Positions 44,582 to 52,893 of a DNA stretch of 64,000 nucleotides are shown here, in pieces (positions within the stretch are counted from its first letter, which is position 1; every line of letters starts with the position of its first letter). Source of the DNA: Luteibacter yeojuensis (GTDB taxonomy: Bacteria > Pseudomonadota > Gammaproteobacteria > Xanthomonadales > Rhodanobacteraceae); the NCBI RefSeq assembly GCF_011742875.1, contig NZ_JAAQTL010000001.1, positions 496,001 to 560,000 on the forward strand, written 5' to 3'. The notes beneath the pieces are model-generated. The model searched no databases, was not told the origin of the DNA, and worked only from the letters and a program-made list of their open reading frames with translations. The position numbers and the translations under genes were made by a program.

Positions 44582-45187
44582 ATGATGCGTAAACTGTTGA
44601 CATGCACGTTGTTTCTTGTTGCCGCCCTGGCGGGCTGCGTCACGATCAACGTCTACTTCCCCGAAGCGGCGGCGCAAAAAGCCGCCGACCAGTTCATCGG
44701 CAACGTGCTCGAGGACAGCGGTGCCGTCCGGCCCGCCGCGGACAAGGACAGCAAGCCGGCCGCGCCCGTTGGCAGGCAGCCTTCGGCGTCGCTGCTCGAT
44801 CTCGTGATTCCGGCCGCGCATGCCGCCGAGTCTCCGGATATTCGCATCAGCACGCCCGAGACGGACGCCATCCGCGCGCGGATGAAGGCGCGTTTCGGCG
44901 GACAGCTGAAGGCGCTCTTCGATAGCGGCGCGGTCGGATTCACCAACGACGGCCTCGTCGCGGTGCGCGACGCCTCGTCCCTGCCGTTGGACCAGCGGTC
45001 CCAGGCCGACGCGCTGGTACGGCAGGAAAACGGCGATCGCGACGCGCTCTATCGTGCGGTCGCCAAGGCCAACGGCCATCCGGAGTGGGAATCCCAGATT
45101 CGCAAGACCTTCGCCGAGGGTTGGATCCAGCGCGCGCCGTCGGGCTGGTATTATCGCGATGCGTCCGGTGCCTGGAAGCGCAAGTAA
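44582..45187 (+). CDS. YdbL/DUF1318 family lipoprotein
   Basis: A 201-residue exported lipoprotein: signal peptide then lipobox LAGC (Cys about 19), followed by VTINVYFPEAAAQKAADQFI. The C-terminal DUF1318 (YdbL) domain begins near residue 85 (RISTPETDAIRARMKARFGG) and ends GWIQRAPSGWYYRDASG. E. coli has a separate small lipoprotein YnbE and a periplasmic YdbL; here the lipid anchor and the YdbL domain are in one protein, which may replace both. A GGAGGA site lies before two adjacent ATGs. It is 86 bp after the YdbH-like gene. Confidence 0.87.
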   Translation: MMRKLLTCTLFLVAALAGCVTINVYFPEAAAQKAADQFIGNVLEDSGAVRPAADKDSKPAAPVGRQPSASLLDLVIPAAHAAESPDIRISTPETDAIRARMKARFGGQLKALFDSGAVGFTNDGLVAVRDASSLPLDQRSQADALVRQENGDRDALYRAVAKANGHPEWESQIRKTFAEGWIQRAPSGWYYRDASGAWKRK

Positions 45188-45211
45188 GGCACCTCTCCCC
45201 ACTCGCCAGCC

Positions 45212-45246
45212 AGCCCGGAGCCTCGGCGTCCGGGCTTTACGTTTTT
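45212..45246 (+). terminator. Rho-independent-like terminator before rlmD
   Basis: AGCCCGGA (45212-45219) and TCCGGGCT (45229-45236), then TTACGTTTTT. It ends the ydbH-ydbL transcript 7 bp before the rlmD start. Confidence 0.7.
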
Positions 45247-45252
45247 GAGCGC

Positions 45253-46554
45253 ATGACTGAATTCGAAGCCACCATCACCGACCTCAGCCACGACGGCCGG
45301 GGCGTCGCCCGCATCGATAACAAGGCCACCTTCGTCTCCGGCGCGTTGCCGGGCGAGCGCGTGCTGCTGAAGTACCGCAAGCGCCATCGCAACTACGACG
45401 ATGCCGAGGTGGTCCGGGTGCTCGAACCCTCGGCCGATCGCGTGGAGCCGCTGTGCCGTCATTTCGGCCAGTGCAGCGGCTGCTCGCTCCAGCACCTCGC
45501 GCCGGCCGCGCAGATCGCGGCCAAGCAGCGTGTGCTGGCGGAGAACTTCGAGCGCATCGGCAAGGTGACGCCGGAAACCTGGCTGCCGCCCCTGGTCGAC
45601 CAGCCCTGGGGCTATCGTCGCAAGGGACGCTTTTCGGTCCGTTACGTCGCCAAGAAGGAGCGCGTGCTGGTCGGCTTTCGCGAGGAATCCAACCCGCGCT
45701 TCGTGGCCGACATCGATGTGTGCGAGGTCATCCATCCGGCGCTCGGTCCGAAGGTGGGACTTCTCGCCACCCTGATCGGCGGTCTGGACGCCGCGCGCGA
45801 CATCCCGCAGGTGGAGTTCGCCGCCGGCGACGACACCGTAGCCCTCGTCTTCCGCCATCTGGCCCCGTTGTCCGGGAGCGACCGCGAGGCACTGACGGCC
45901 TTCGGCAAGGAGCACGGTCTGGCCATCTACCTGCAGCCCGGCAACCACAGCAGCGTGCATCCGCTCTGGCCGGAAGCGCCGCGCCTGTCCTTCGCGATAC
46001 CCGCGGAAAACGTGGAACTCGACTTCCTGCCGCTCGACTTCGTGCAGGTGAACGCGGGCATGAACCAGCGGATGCTGGCACGGACGCTGGAGCTGCTGGA
46101 CCTCAAGCCCACCGATCGCGTGCTCGACCTCTTCTGCGGCCTCGGCAATTTCACCCTTCCCATCGCCCGCCACGCGGCGGACGTGGTCGGCGTGGAGGGC
46201 GAGCACGGACTGGTGGAGCGCGCGGCGGCCAACGCCGCCCGGAACGGCGTGGCCCATGCCTCGTTCCGCGTGGCCAACCTTTTCGACGACCAGCGCGACG
46301 AACCCTGGGCGAAGCAGTCGTGGGACAAGATCCTGCTCGACCCGCCGCGCGCCGGCGCGGACAAGGTGTTGGAATACCTGCCGCGCAAGGGTACCGACCG
46401 GATCGTCTACGTGTCGTGCCATCCGGGATCGCTGGCGCGCGACGCGGGTATCCTGGTCGAGAAGCACGGTTTCCGGCTGGTGTCGGCCGGCGTGATGGAC
46501 ATGTTTCCGCACACCGCGCACGTCGAATCGATCGCGCTGTTCGAACGCGGCTGA
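45253..46554 (+). CDS. rlmD: 23S rRNA (uracil-1939-C5)-methyltransferase RlmD
   Basis: A 433-residue SAM-dependent methyltransferase. The N-terminal TRAM domain has EATITDLSHDGRGVARID. Three Cys of the 4Fe-4S cluster are in CRHFGQCSGC, and a fourth is in DVCEVI. The SAM pocket is VLDLFCGLGNFTLPIAR. The catalytic Cys lies in YVSCHPGSLARD. It methylates U1939 in 23S rRNA. It overlaps nothing and is followed 10 bp later by the CYTH gene. No clear ribosome-binding site; the start lies just after a terminator-like hairpin. Confidence 0.95.
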   Translation: MTEFEATITDLSHDGRGVARIDNKATFVSGALPGERVLLKYRKRHRNYDDAEVVRVLEPSADRVEPLCRHFGQCSGCSLQHLAPAAQIAAKQRVLAENFERIGKVTPETWLPPLVDQPWGYRRKGRFSVRYVAKKERVLVGFREESNPRFVADIDVCEVIHPALGPKVGLLATLIGGLDAARDIPQVEFAAGDDTVALVFRHLAPLSGSDREALTAFGKEHGLAIYLQPGNHSSVHPLWPEAPRLSFAIPAENVELDFLPLDFVQVNAGMNQRMLARTLELLDLKPTDRVLDLFCGLGNFTLPIARHAADVVGVEGEHGLVERAAANAARNGVAHASFRVANLFDDQRDEPWAKQSWDKILLDPPRAGADKVLEYLPRKGTDRIVYVSCHPGSLARDAGILVEKHGFRLVSAGVMDMFPHTAHVESIALFERG

Positions 46555-46564
46555 CGGAGACCGC

Positions 46565-47089
46565 ATGGGCGTCGAAATCGAACGCAAGTTCCTCCTCGCC
46601 GATGACGGCTGGCGCGGTCTCGCGGAACGCAGCGAGCGGATCGCGCAGGGCTACCTCGTGGCGGGTGCCGCGATCGAGGCGGGTCATGCGAAGTGTTCCG
46701 TCCGGGTCCGGCTTTCCGCCGGCAGGGGCTGGCTCAACATCAAGTCGGCGACCCTCGGCGTGCAGCGCCACGAGTTCGAATACCCCATTCCGCTCGACGA
46801 CGCGGAGCATCTGCTCCGCGAGCTGTCGGACGGCGTCCTGGAGAAGATTCGTCACCATGTCATGCTCGACGGCGCCCACTTCGAGATCGACGAATTCCTC
46901 GGCGACAACGCCGGGCTGGTCGTGGCCGAGGTCGAACTGCCGTCGGTGGACGCGCCTTATCCGCGTCCGGCCTGGCTGGGTATCGAGGTGACGGAACTGT
47001 CGCGCTACTACAATGTGAACCTCGTCGACCGCCCTTATGCGCGCTGGTCGGCCCGGGAAAAGGAAGGGAAGGGAGACGCGTCATGCTGA
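46565..47089 (+). CDS. CYTH-domain phosphohydrolase (inorganic triphosphatase-like)
   Basis: A 174-residue single CYTH domain. The signature ExExK is present as VEIERKF at residues 3-9. The tunnel strands follow: CSVRVRLSAGRGWLNIKS, RHEFEYPIP, ARHEIDEF-like AHFEIDEF, VVAEVELPS. The family hydrolyses inorganic triphosphate or other triphosphates with magnesium. No CHAD domain is present. It overlaps nagZ by 7 bp. The Arg/Lys/Glu tail (SAREKEGKGD) is variable. Confidence 0.93.
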   Translation: MGVEIERKFLLADDGWRGLAERSERIAQGYLVAGAAIEAGHAKCSVRVRLSAGRGWLNIKSATLGVQRHEFEYPIPLDDAEHLLRELSDGVLEKIRHHVMLDGAHFEIDEFLGDNAGLVVAEVELPSVDAPYPRPAWLGIEVTELSRYYNVNLVDRPYARWSAREKEGKGDASC

Positions 47090-48084
47090 TCGTCGGACTG
47101 GGAGGCACGGAGCTGGCCGCGCACGAGCGCGAATGGCTCACCGCGCCGGGCGTCTCCGGCACCATCCTCTTTTCGCGCAATATCGCGTCGCGTGAGCAGG
47201 CCACGGCGCTCATCGCATCGGTGCGCGACGTGGCCGGCGAGGATTTCCTCGTCTGCGTCGACCAGGAAGGCGGCCGCGTGCAGCGCTTCCGCGAGGGATT
47301 CACCCGGTTGCCGCCGGTGGCCGCCATCGGCAGGCTGTACGACACCGATCCCGTGGAAGCGGTGAACCGCGCCGAGGAACACGCGTGGATCATGGCGAGC
47401 GAAATGCGCGCCATCGGCGTGGATTTCAGCTTCGCGCCCGTCGCGGACATCGACCGCGGCAGCCGCGCCATCGGCAACCGCGCCTTCCACGCCGATCCGG
47501 TCGTGGCGGCCGAGCTGGTCCAGGCTTACGTGCGCGGCATGCACCTCGGCGGCATGGCCGCCGTGCTGAAGCACTTCCCCGGACATGGCTCGGTCCTCGA
47601 GGACACGCACGAATCTGTCGCGATCGACCGGCGCGGCAGGGACGAGATCTTCCGCGACGACCTGCTGCCCTTCGTGGCCGGCATGGAGGCGCATGCCGAA
47701 GCCGTCATGGCGGCGCACGTGACCTATCCTGCCGTGGACGACCGGCCCGCCGGCTACTCGCGCGTCTGGATCGAGGAGATCCTGCGCGGGGAACTCGGCT
47801 TCCGCGGTTGCGTTTTCGGCGACGACATCAGCATGGCCGCGGCCGGCAGCGTCGGCGGCATCGCGGCGCGCGCCGCCGCCCACCTCGAGGCGGGCTGCGA
47901 CCTCGTGCTCGCCTGTTTTCCCGAAGTCGTTCCCGAAGCGATCGCAGCGGTCGAGGGCCGCCGTCCGTCGCCGGCCGAGCGCATCGCCCCTCTCAAGGGC
48001 GCGATCGGCTCGACCTGGGAAGGCCTCGTCGACAACCCCCAGCGCGAGCGTTTCATTGCACGCGTGACCGCCCTGGAGCCTTGA
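47083..48084 (+). CDS. nagZ: Beta-N-acetylhexosaminidase NagZ
   Basis: A 333-residue family 3 glycosidase that removes N-acetylglucosamine from anhydromuropeptides in cell-wall recycling, producing the ligand that induces AmpC in some species. Features: VDQEGGRVQRFREGFTRLP, AIGVDFSFAPVADIDRGSRA, the catalytic loop KHFPGHGSVLEDTHES (His and Asp), and FGDDISMAAA with the nucleophile Asp. Cytoplasmic, full length. It lies 7 bp before the phosphoribosyltransferase gene. Confidence 0.96.
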   Translation: MLIVGLGGTELAAHEREWLTAPGVSGTILFSRNIASREQATALIASVRDVAGEDFLVCVDQEGGRVQRFREGFTRLPPVAAIGRLYDTDPVEAVNRAEEHAWIMASEMRAIGVDFSFAPVADIDRGSRAIGNRAFHADPVVAAELVQAYVRGMHLGGMAAVLKHFPGHGSVLEDTHESVAIDRRGRDEIFRDDLLPFVAGMEAHAEAVMAAHVTYPAVDDRPAGYSRVWIEEILRGELGFRGCVFGDDISMAAAGSVGGIAARAAAHLEAGCDLVLACFPEVVPEAIAAVEGRRPSPAERIAPLKGAIGSTWEGLVDNPQRERFIARVTALEP

Positions 48085-48091
48085 GCCACTT

Positions 48092-48634
48092 ATGACAGCC
48101 TCGCTCGAAGAAGCACTGAACAACGCGGATCTCCTGTTCAGCCGCGAACAGCTCGACATCGAAATCTCCCGCATGGGTCGCGAAATCGATCGCACCCTCG
48201 CCGGCGAGCGCCCCGTCTTCCTCACCGTGATGCATGGCGCGCTGGTCTTCGCCGGCCAGCTCGCGTTGTCGATCCGCACCGACCTCGAGTTCGACTACGT
48301 CCACGCCACGCGCTATCGCGGCCGGACCACCGGCAGCGACCTGCACTGGCTGCGCCGTCCGGAAGTGCCGCTGCAGGGCCGCACCGTGCTGCTGGTGGAC
48401 GACATCCTCGACGAAGGCCACACCCTCAAGGCCGTGCGCGACGCCTGCTTCGGGATGGGCGCGAAGCGCGTGCTGCTGGCGGTGCTCTGCACCAAGCTGC
48501 ATGGCCGCCGCGCGCACGGCATCGAGGCCGACTTCAATGGTGTCGACCTGCCGGACCGCTACGTGTTCGGCTTCGGCATGGACTACAACGAACAGGCCCG
48601 CAACCTGCCCGGCATCTACGCGCTGAAGGACTGA
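48092..48634 (+). CDS. hpt: Hypoxanthine-guanine phosphoribosyltransferase
   Basis: A 180-residue purine salvage enzyme converting hypoxanthine or guanine plus PRPP into IMP or GMP. It has the PRPP-binding motif VLLVDDILDEGHTL and the lid-region VMHGALVFAGQLAL. It belongs to the group often annotated as hypoxanthine-guanine phosphoribosyltransferase in xanthomonads. It is followed 5 bp later by the MTI phosphorylase, so the hypoxanthine released by that enzyme is recycled by this one. Confidence 0.93.
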   Translation: MTASLEEALNNADLLFSREQLDIEISRMGREIDRTLAGERPVFLTVMHGALVFAGQLALSIRTDLEFDYVHATRYRGRTTGSDLHWLRRPEVPLQGRTVLLVDDILDEGHTLKAVRDACFGMGAKRVLLAVLCTKLHGRRAHGIEADFNGVDLPDRYVFGFGMDYNEQARNLPGIYALKD

Positions 48635-48639
48635 ACCGG

Positions 48640-49386
48640 ATGAGCATCGACCTCGCCGTCATCGGCGGCAGCGGCCTGTATGCCTTCGAAGGGCTGGAGG
48701 ACAGCGAGCGGCATACCATCGGGACGCCGTTCGGCGCCGCCTCGGGCGACATCGTCACCGGCCGTTTCCGCGGCCGGCGGCTGGCCTTCCTGGCTCGCCA
48801 TGGCGAGAGTCACACGGTGCCTCCGCATCGGGTGAACTACCGGGCCAACCTCTGGGCCTTGCACTCCCTCGGCGCGCGCCGGGTCGTGGCGGTCAATGCC
48901 GTCGGCGGGATCCGGGACGACATGGGGCCGCGCACCCTCGTTGTGCCGGACCAGATCGTCGACTACACGCACGGGCGTTACACGAGTTTCAACGACGTGG
49001 AGGGTGCGGAGGTCCGCCACATCGACTTCAGCGAGCCGTACACGGAGAGCCTGCGCCAGGCGATCCTTGCGGCGGCCCGGGCGGAAGGCCTGGCCATCGT
49101 CGACGGCGGTGTCCACGGGGTGACCCAGGGTCCCCGTCTGGAGACCCGTGCCGAAATTGCGCGTATGAAACGGGACGGCTGCGACCTGGTCGGCATGACG
49201 GGCATGCCCGAGGCGGTGCTCGCCCGCGAGCTGGATCTGGAGTTCGCCTGCCTTGCCCTGGTGGCGAATTTCGCGGCGGGAGCGGGGAATGAAGCCGAAA
49301 TCAGCATCGAGGAAATCTTCGCCCACCTGGCCGCGGCCACCGCGAACGTGCCGCCGATCCTTGGCCGGATGCTGGCCGCGGGGTGA
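48640..49386 (+). CDS. S-methyl-5'-thioinosine phosphorylase (MTAP/PNP family)
   Basis: A 248-residue phosphorylase of the MtnP fold: AVIGGSGLYAFEGLED, LARHGESHTVPPHRVNYRAN, AVNAVGGIRDDMGP, GPRLETRAEI, GMTGMPEAVLARELDL. In Pseudomonas and relatives, enzymes of this length and with this pattern cleave S-methyl-5'-thioinosine to hypoxanthine and methylthioribose-1-phosphate rather than acting on methylthioadenosine. The neighbouring hypoxanthine phosphoribosyltransferase supports that. MTA phosphorylase activity is the alternative. Confidence 0.9.
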   Translation: MSIDLAVIGGSGLYAFEGLEDSERHTIGTPFGAASGDIVTGRFRGRRLAFLARHGESHTVPPHRVNYRANLWALHSLGARRVVAVNAVGGIRDDMGPRTLVVPDQIVDYTHGRYTSFNDVEGAEVRHIDFSEPYTESLRQAILAAARAEGLAIVDGGVHGVTQGPRLETRAEIARMKRDGCDLVGMTGMPEAVLARELDLEFACLALVANFAAGAGNEAEISIEEIFAHLAAATANVPPILGRMLAAG

Positions 49387-49523
49387 CATCGGAAAGAGTC
49401 GCAGTTGCGCTTTGCCCGGAAACATGATGATACTTCCGCTGCGCCGCGGGGGCAGGCCAAGGGGATCCATGGGGAACGCCTCGCCATCCGGGTGCTTCCA
49501 GTCCATGTCCAGAGGTTTCCGCA

Positions 49524-49730
49524 ATGCGTTTCGGTACGGTCAAGTGGTTCAACGACGCCAAGGGTTTCGGTTTCATCGCGCCCGAGGACGGTGGGGAGGA
49601 CGTGTTCGTCCACTTTTCTGCGATCAATTCCAAGGGGTTCCGTAGTCTCCAGGAAGGCCAGCGTGTGAAGTTCGAAGTGACCCAGGGCCCGAAGGGCGCC
49701 CAGGCGTCGGGCGTCGAAGTCGCCGCCTGA
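49524..49730 (+). CDS. Cold-shock protein, CspA family
   Basis: A 68-residue single-stranded nucleic-acid-binding protein with RNP1 KGFGFIAP and RNP2 VFVHFSAI. It acts as an RNA chaperone. It has a 137-base leader after the MTI phosphorylase gene, typical of csp mRNAs, and a strong terminator behind it, so it is probably a unit of its own. Confidence 0.96.
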   Translation: MRFGTVKWFNDAKGFGFIAPEDGGEDVFVHFSAINSKGFRSLQEGQRVKFEVTQGPKGAQASGVEVAA

Positions 49731-49752
49731 CCGCTTCCGCTTCGCTGGTTCG

Positions 49753-49786
49753 AAAAACCCCGCGCATTGGCGCGGGGTTTTTTTTT
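49753..49786 (+). terminator. Rho-independent terminator of the cold-shock gene
   Basis: ACCCCGCGC (49757-49765), loop ATTG, GCGCGGGGT (49770-49778), followed by nine T; the A-run before the stem makes it usable from both directions. Confidence 0.96.
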
Positions 49787-49881
49787 GCGGGCGCCGACCA
49801 CCATACCTTCTGTCGCGGACGTACGGCGCTCAACGATGCGTTCCTATGGCATCGATCCGCTGCGCGCACGACGCTGCATCC

Positions 49882-50298
49882 ATGCGACACGACGCCGGTT
49901 CCTCCCTCATCGAATCCCTGGCTGCCCTGGCGGTCTTCGCCATCGGTTCCGCATGCCATGGCGCGTGGACCCTGCAATCGATGGCCACCCATGCGCGGGC
50001 ATCGCGCCTCATCGCCGCCACCACGATCGCGGTAAGCCTGGAAGCCCGCATGCGCGCCAATCCCGCGGGCGTTCTCGCCGGCGACTATGGGGAAGGTAAC
50101 GCGAGCCGTGGTCGCTGCGCGGAAGGATGCGATGCACGCCGTCAGGCCTCCCATGACCTCGCCTCGTTTCGCGCGCTCCTGACTCGGCGCATCGGGCCGG
50201 CGGCATCGGGACACGTGGCATGCGCGGAGAACGGGGAATGCGCCATCGCCATCGCCTGGATGGAGCATGAAATCCTGCGCTGGGTGTTTCGGCCATGA
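49882..50298 (+). CDS. PilV-like type IV minor pilin
   Basis: A 138-residue protein with a class-III prepilin start: short basic leader MRHDAG, then SSLIESLAALAVFAIGSACH, with Gly before the cleavage point and Glu5 (SLIES). The rest is a short Cys-containing globular domain. The pattern resembles PilV of the PilV-PilW-PilX minor pilins that prime type IV pilus assembly. The ATG at 49882 fits the leader length; an ATG at 49846 would give a 12-residue longer leader. No strong ribosome-binding site. It overlaps the next gene by 4 bp. Confidence 0.75.
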   Translation: MRHDAGSSLIESLAALAVFAIGSACHGAWTLQSMATHARASRLIAATTIAVSLEARMRANPAGVLAGDYGEGNASRGRCAEGCDARRQASHDLASFRALLTRRIGPAASGHVACAENGECAIAIAWMEHEILRWVFRP

Positions 50299-50822
50299 GC
50301 GCGAAAGGCGCCACGCTTATCGAGCTGGTCGTGGGGCTCGCCGTGGCATCGATGATCGCGACGATCGCGCTTGCCTTCCTTTCCCTGGCCGGTATCGCCG
50401 CGTCGAGACAGCTGGTTGCGGCACGCGAGGAAGACGCGGCATGGCTCGCGCTGGCCGCCATCGCGCGCGACCTTCGTCTATCGGCAACGTGGTCGGGATG
50501 CATCGGGAAACCCACATGCACGGTAAAGAGCGCGCATGGTGCCGCGTCGGTACTGTGGCTCGGCCACGCGATATGGTTCGCGGAAGATGGCCTGAAGCGT
50601 TGCCCGAGGGCGAATAAGACGATCGGCCAGTGCGAGGGTTACCTCCGCGGAATCGCCCAGGTGGAGTTCTTCGGCTACGTGCCGACGCCCGGCGGCGGTG
50701 TCCGGCGAGAGTCGCTCACGGAGAGGAACGGCATGGCCGCAAGGGCGATCGACGTCGTCCTTTGGACGAGCGATGGCCGCCGGTATGCAAGGACCACGGC
50801 GAGGTCCGCGCATGCACCGTGA
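50295..50822 (+). CDS. PilW-like type IV minor pilin
   Basis: A 175-residue prepilin-like protein: leader MSAKG, then ATLIELVVGLAVASMIATIA, the classic N-methylation and membrane segment with Glu5. The globular part carries Cys residues (SGCIGKPTC, RCPRANKTIGQC) likely to pair. It is shorter than typical PilW (about 300 residues or more). It is translationally coupled to the PilV-like gene (ATGA) and overlaps the next gene by 11 bp. Confidence 0.75.
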   Translation: MSAKGATLIELVVGLAVASMIATIALAFLSLAGIAASRQLVAAREEDAAWLALAAIARDLRLSATWSGCIGKPTCTVKSAHGAASVLWLGHAIWFAEDGLKRCPRANKTIGQCEGYLRGIAQVEFFGYVPTPGGGVRRESLTERNGMAARAIDVVLWTSDGRRYARTTARSAHAP

Positions 50823-51138
50823 ACGTGGTGCCATTCTCGTCCTGGTGCTGGCCGTGCTTGCGATGCTCGCGGTCCTCGGCGCCTCGCTGTCCCGTTCGGC
50901 CATGTCGCGCCTGTTGGCCGCCCGCGATTTCCTGCGGGCCGAGTCGGAGGCTTGCGCGAAGCGTGACCGCGAAGGTGGCAGGCACGGCGGCGAGCGTGCG
51001 ACCATCGGGGACGGCGCGGCAGGCGCGTCGTCGAATGAGGGGACTCATGGACCGCAGACGTTTTCTCCAGGGGGCGACCGTCGCTTCGGGTGTGGCATTG
51101 ACGGCCAAGGGCATCGCCACGGCGGCACCCCGCGCTAG
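50812..51138 (+). CDS. PilX-like minor pilin, apparently truncated
   Basis: The first about 45 residues look like a PilX N-terminus (MHRERGAILVLVLAVLAMLA, then VLGASLSRSAMSRLLAARDF). From about residue 50 the sequence becomes hydrophilic and low in structure (KRDREGGRHGGERATIGDG). From 51047 the frame runs inside the start of the next gene. Full-length PilX proteins have about 150 residues or more with a Cys-bearing C-terminal domain. Either this is a natural short form or the 3' part was lost when the asparaginase-like gene came to lie here. Coding beyond about 51040 is doubtful. Confidence 0.5.
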   Translation: MHRERGAILVLVLAVLAMLAVLGASLSRSAMSRLLAARDFLRAESEACAKRDREGGRHGGERATIGDGAAGASSNEGTHGPQTFSPGGDRRFGCGIDGQGHRHGGTPR

Positions 51139-52069
51139 CGCCCCGGGCGGCGTGATCCCGCGCGTGTGTTCCACCTGGGACTTCGGCGTGGCGGCGAACC
51201 AGGCGGCGTGGAAGGTGCTTTCCTCCGGCGGCCGCGCGCTCGACGCCGTGGAGCAGGGCGCCCGTGTCCCCGAAGCCGATCTGCGCAACCATAGCGTCGG
51301 CCGTGCGGGTTATCCCGACCGGGACGGCAAGGTCACGCTGGACGCCAGCATCATGGATGAGCACGGCAACTGCGGCGCCGTCGCGGCGATCGAGCACATC
51401 GCGCATCCGATCTCCGTCGCGCGGCGGGTCATGGAGCGGACCCCGCATGTACTCCTGGTCGGCGACGGCGCCTTGCAGTTCGCGATGGAGCAGGGATTCC
51501 CGCGCGAGGAACTGCTGACCCCCGAGTCGGAGAAGGCCTGGCACGAGTGGTTGAAGACGGCGAAGTACAAGCCGGTGGCCAACAGCGAGGTCAAGAGCTA
51601 CAACGCCGGTCCGGGCGGCACGCCGGGCGATGCCAGCAACCACGACACCATCGGCATGCTGGCGATCGACGCAAAGGGCAACCTGTCCGGCGCATGCACC
51701 ACCAGCGGCATGGCGTGGAAGCTGCACGGCCGTGTGGGCGACAGCCCGCTGATCGGCGCCGGCCTCTACGTCGACAACGATGTCGGTGGCGCGACGTCGA
51801 CGGGCGTGGGCGAGGAGGTGATCCGCAACGTGGGCAGCTTCCTGGTCGTGGAGCTCATGCGCCAGGGCCGCTCGCCGGAAGATGCCTGCCGCGAGGCGGT
51901 GGAGCGCATCCTGCGCCGCAAACCGAACGCAAAGGATCTCCAGGTAGGCTTCCTCGCGATGGACAAGAAGGGCAACGTCGGTGCCTGGGCGATCCAGAAG
52001 GGTTTCTCGTACGCGATCTGCGACGCACACAAGCAGGACACGCTGATCCCTGGCAAGAGCACCTACTGA
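51047..52069 (+). CDS. Tat-exported N4-(beta-N-acetylglucosaminyl)-L-asparaginase / isoaspartyl peptidase family protein
   Basis: A 340-residue Ntn-hydrolase precursor with a twin-arginine signal (MDRRRFLQGATVASGVAL, cleavage near ATA-AP), so it is exported folded. The chain is expected to cut itself before Thr201 (GDASNHDTIGMLAID), which becomes the nucleophile. GACTTSGMAWKLHGRVGDSP and GLYVDNDVGGATSTGVGEE form the substrate pocket of glycosylasparaginase-type enzymes. It probably cleaves N-linked GlcNAc-asparagine or related amides in the periplasm. GAGGGG before the ATG is the ribosome-binding site. It is followed 1 bp later by cutC. Confidence 0.92.
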   Translation: MDRRRFLQGATVASGVALTAKGIATAAPRASAPGGVIPRVCSTWDFGVAANQAAWKVLSSGGRALDAVEQGARVPEADLRNHSVGRAGYPDRDGKVTLDASIMDEHGNCGAVAAIEHIAHPISVARRVMERTPHVLLVGDGALQFAMEQGFPREELLTPESEKAWHEWLKTAKYKPVANSEVKSYNAGPGGTPGDASNHDTIGMLAIDAKGNLSGACTTSGMAWKLHGRVGDSPLIGAGLYVDNDVGGATSTGVGEEVIRNVGSFLVVELMRQGRSPEDACREAVERILRRKPNAKDLQVGFLAMDKKGNVGAWAIQKGFSYAICDAHKQDTLIPGKSTY

Positions 52070-52070
52070 C

Positions 52071-52790
52071 ATGGCCTTGCTGGAAGTCGCGGCCAACTCG
52101 GCGGTATCGGCGTTCGCGGCGCAAGAGGGTGGTGCGGGGCGCGTCGAACTCTGTGCGAGCCTGGAGGAGGGCGGCATCACGCCCTCCCACGGCACCATCG
52201 CGCTGGCGCGGGAAGGCCTTTCGATTCCCCTCTACGTGCTCATTCGTCCCCGGGCAGGCGACTTCCTCTACGAGAACGCCGAGATCGAGGCGATGCTCGA
52301 CGATATCGCGCACTGCCGCGAGCTGGGTTGCGACGGCGTCGTTGTCGGCGCGCTGACCGCCGAAGGCGAGGTGGACCGGGAGGCCTGCGCGATGTTCCTG
52401 CGCGCGGCGGAAGGCATGGGCGCGACCTTCCATCGCGCGTTCGATCTCGTGCCGGATCGGCACGAGGCGCTCGAGACCCTGATCGAACTCGGCTTCGAGC
52501 GGGTGCTCACTTCCGGCGGCATGCCCAGCGCGGTGGCCGGCGCGGCGTCCATTGCGCGGCTGGTATCCCAGGCCGGCGGCCGCATCGTCGTGATGCCCGG
52601 CGCCGGCATCGAGCCCGGCAACATCGTGGCCTTGCGCGAGGCGACCCGGGCGCGCGAATTTCACGCGTCCGCGAAACGCCGCCTGCCATCGGCCATGCGG
52701 CGCTTGCCCGGCGATGCCCTCGGTATGGGCGCGGGCGAGACACGTACGGACCTGGAAACGGTCCGGGCGCTGGCCTCGGCCCTGGCCTGA
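52071..52790 (+). CDS. cutC: CutC family protein
   Basis: A 239-residue TIM-barrel protein: LLEVAANSAVSAFAAQEGGA, RVELCASLEEGGITPSHG, LIRPRAGDFLYENAEIEAM, GCDGVVVGALTAEGEVD and ATFHRAFDLVPD. CutC was first linked to copper tolerance, but its enzymatic role is still uncertain. It starts 1 bp after the asparaginase-family gene and is co-transcribed with it. A REP pair follows 7 bp after the stop codon. Confidence 0.95.
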   Translation: MALLEVAANSAVSAFAAQEGGAGRVELCASLEEGGITPSHGTIALAREGLSIPLYVLIRPRAGDFLYENAEIEAMLDDIAHCRELGCDGVVVGALTAEGEVDREACAMFLRAAEGMGATFHRAFDLVPDRHEALETLIELGFERVLTSGGMPSAVAGAASIARLVSQAGGRIVVMPGAGIEPGNIVALREATRAREFHASAKRRLPSAMRRLPGDALGMGAGETRTDLETVRALASALA

Positions 52791-52797
52791 GGGAACC

Positions 52798-52877
52798 GTG
52801 GGAGCCGCTTCGGCGGCGATCCTACGGCAGCGGGCACGCTTACTGCGAGCACCCATCGCCGCTGAAGCGGCTCCCAC
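52798..52877. repeat. REP pair (GTGG type)
   Basis: GTGGGAGCCGCTTCGGCGGC and inverse GCCGCTGAAGCGGCTCCCAC between convergent cutC and pdeM. Confidence 0.9.
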
Positions 52878-52893
52878 AAGAACCACGCACGAA

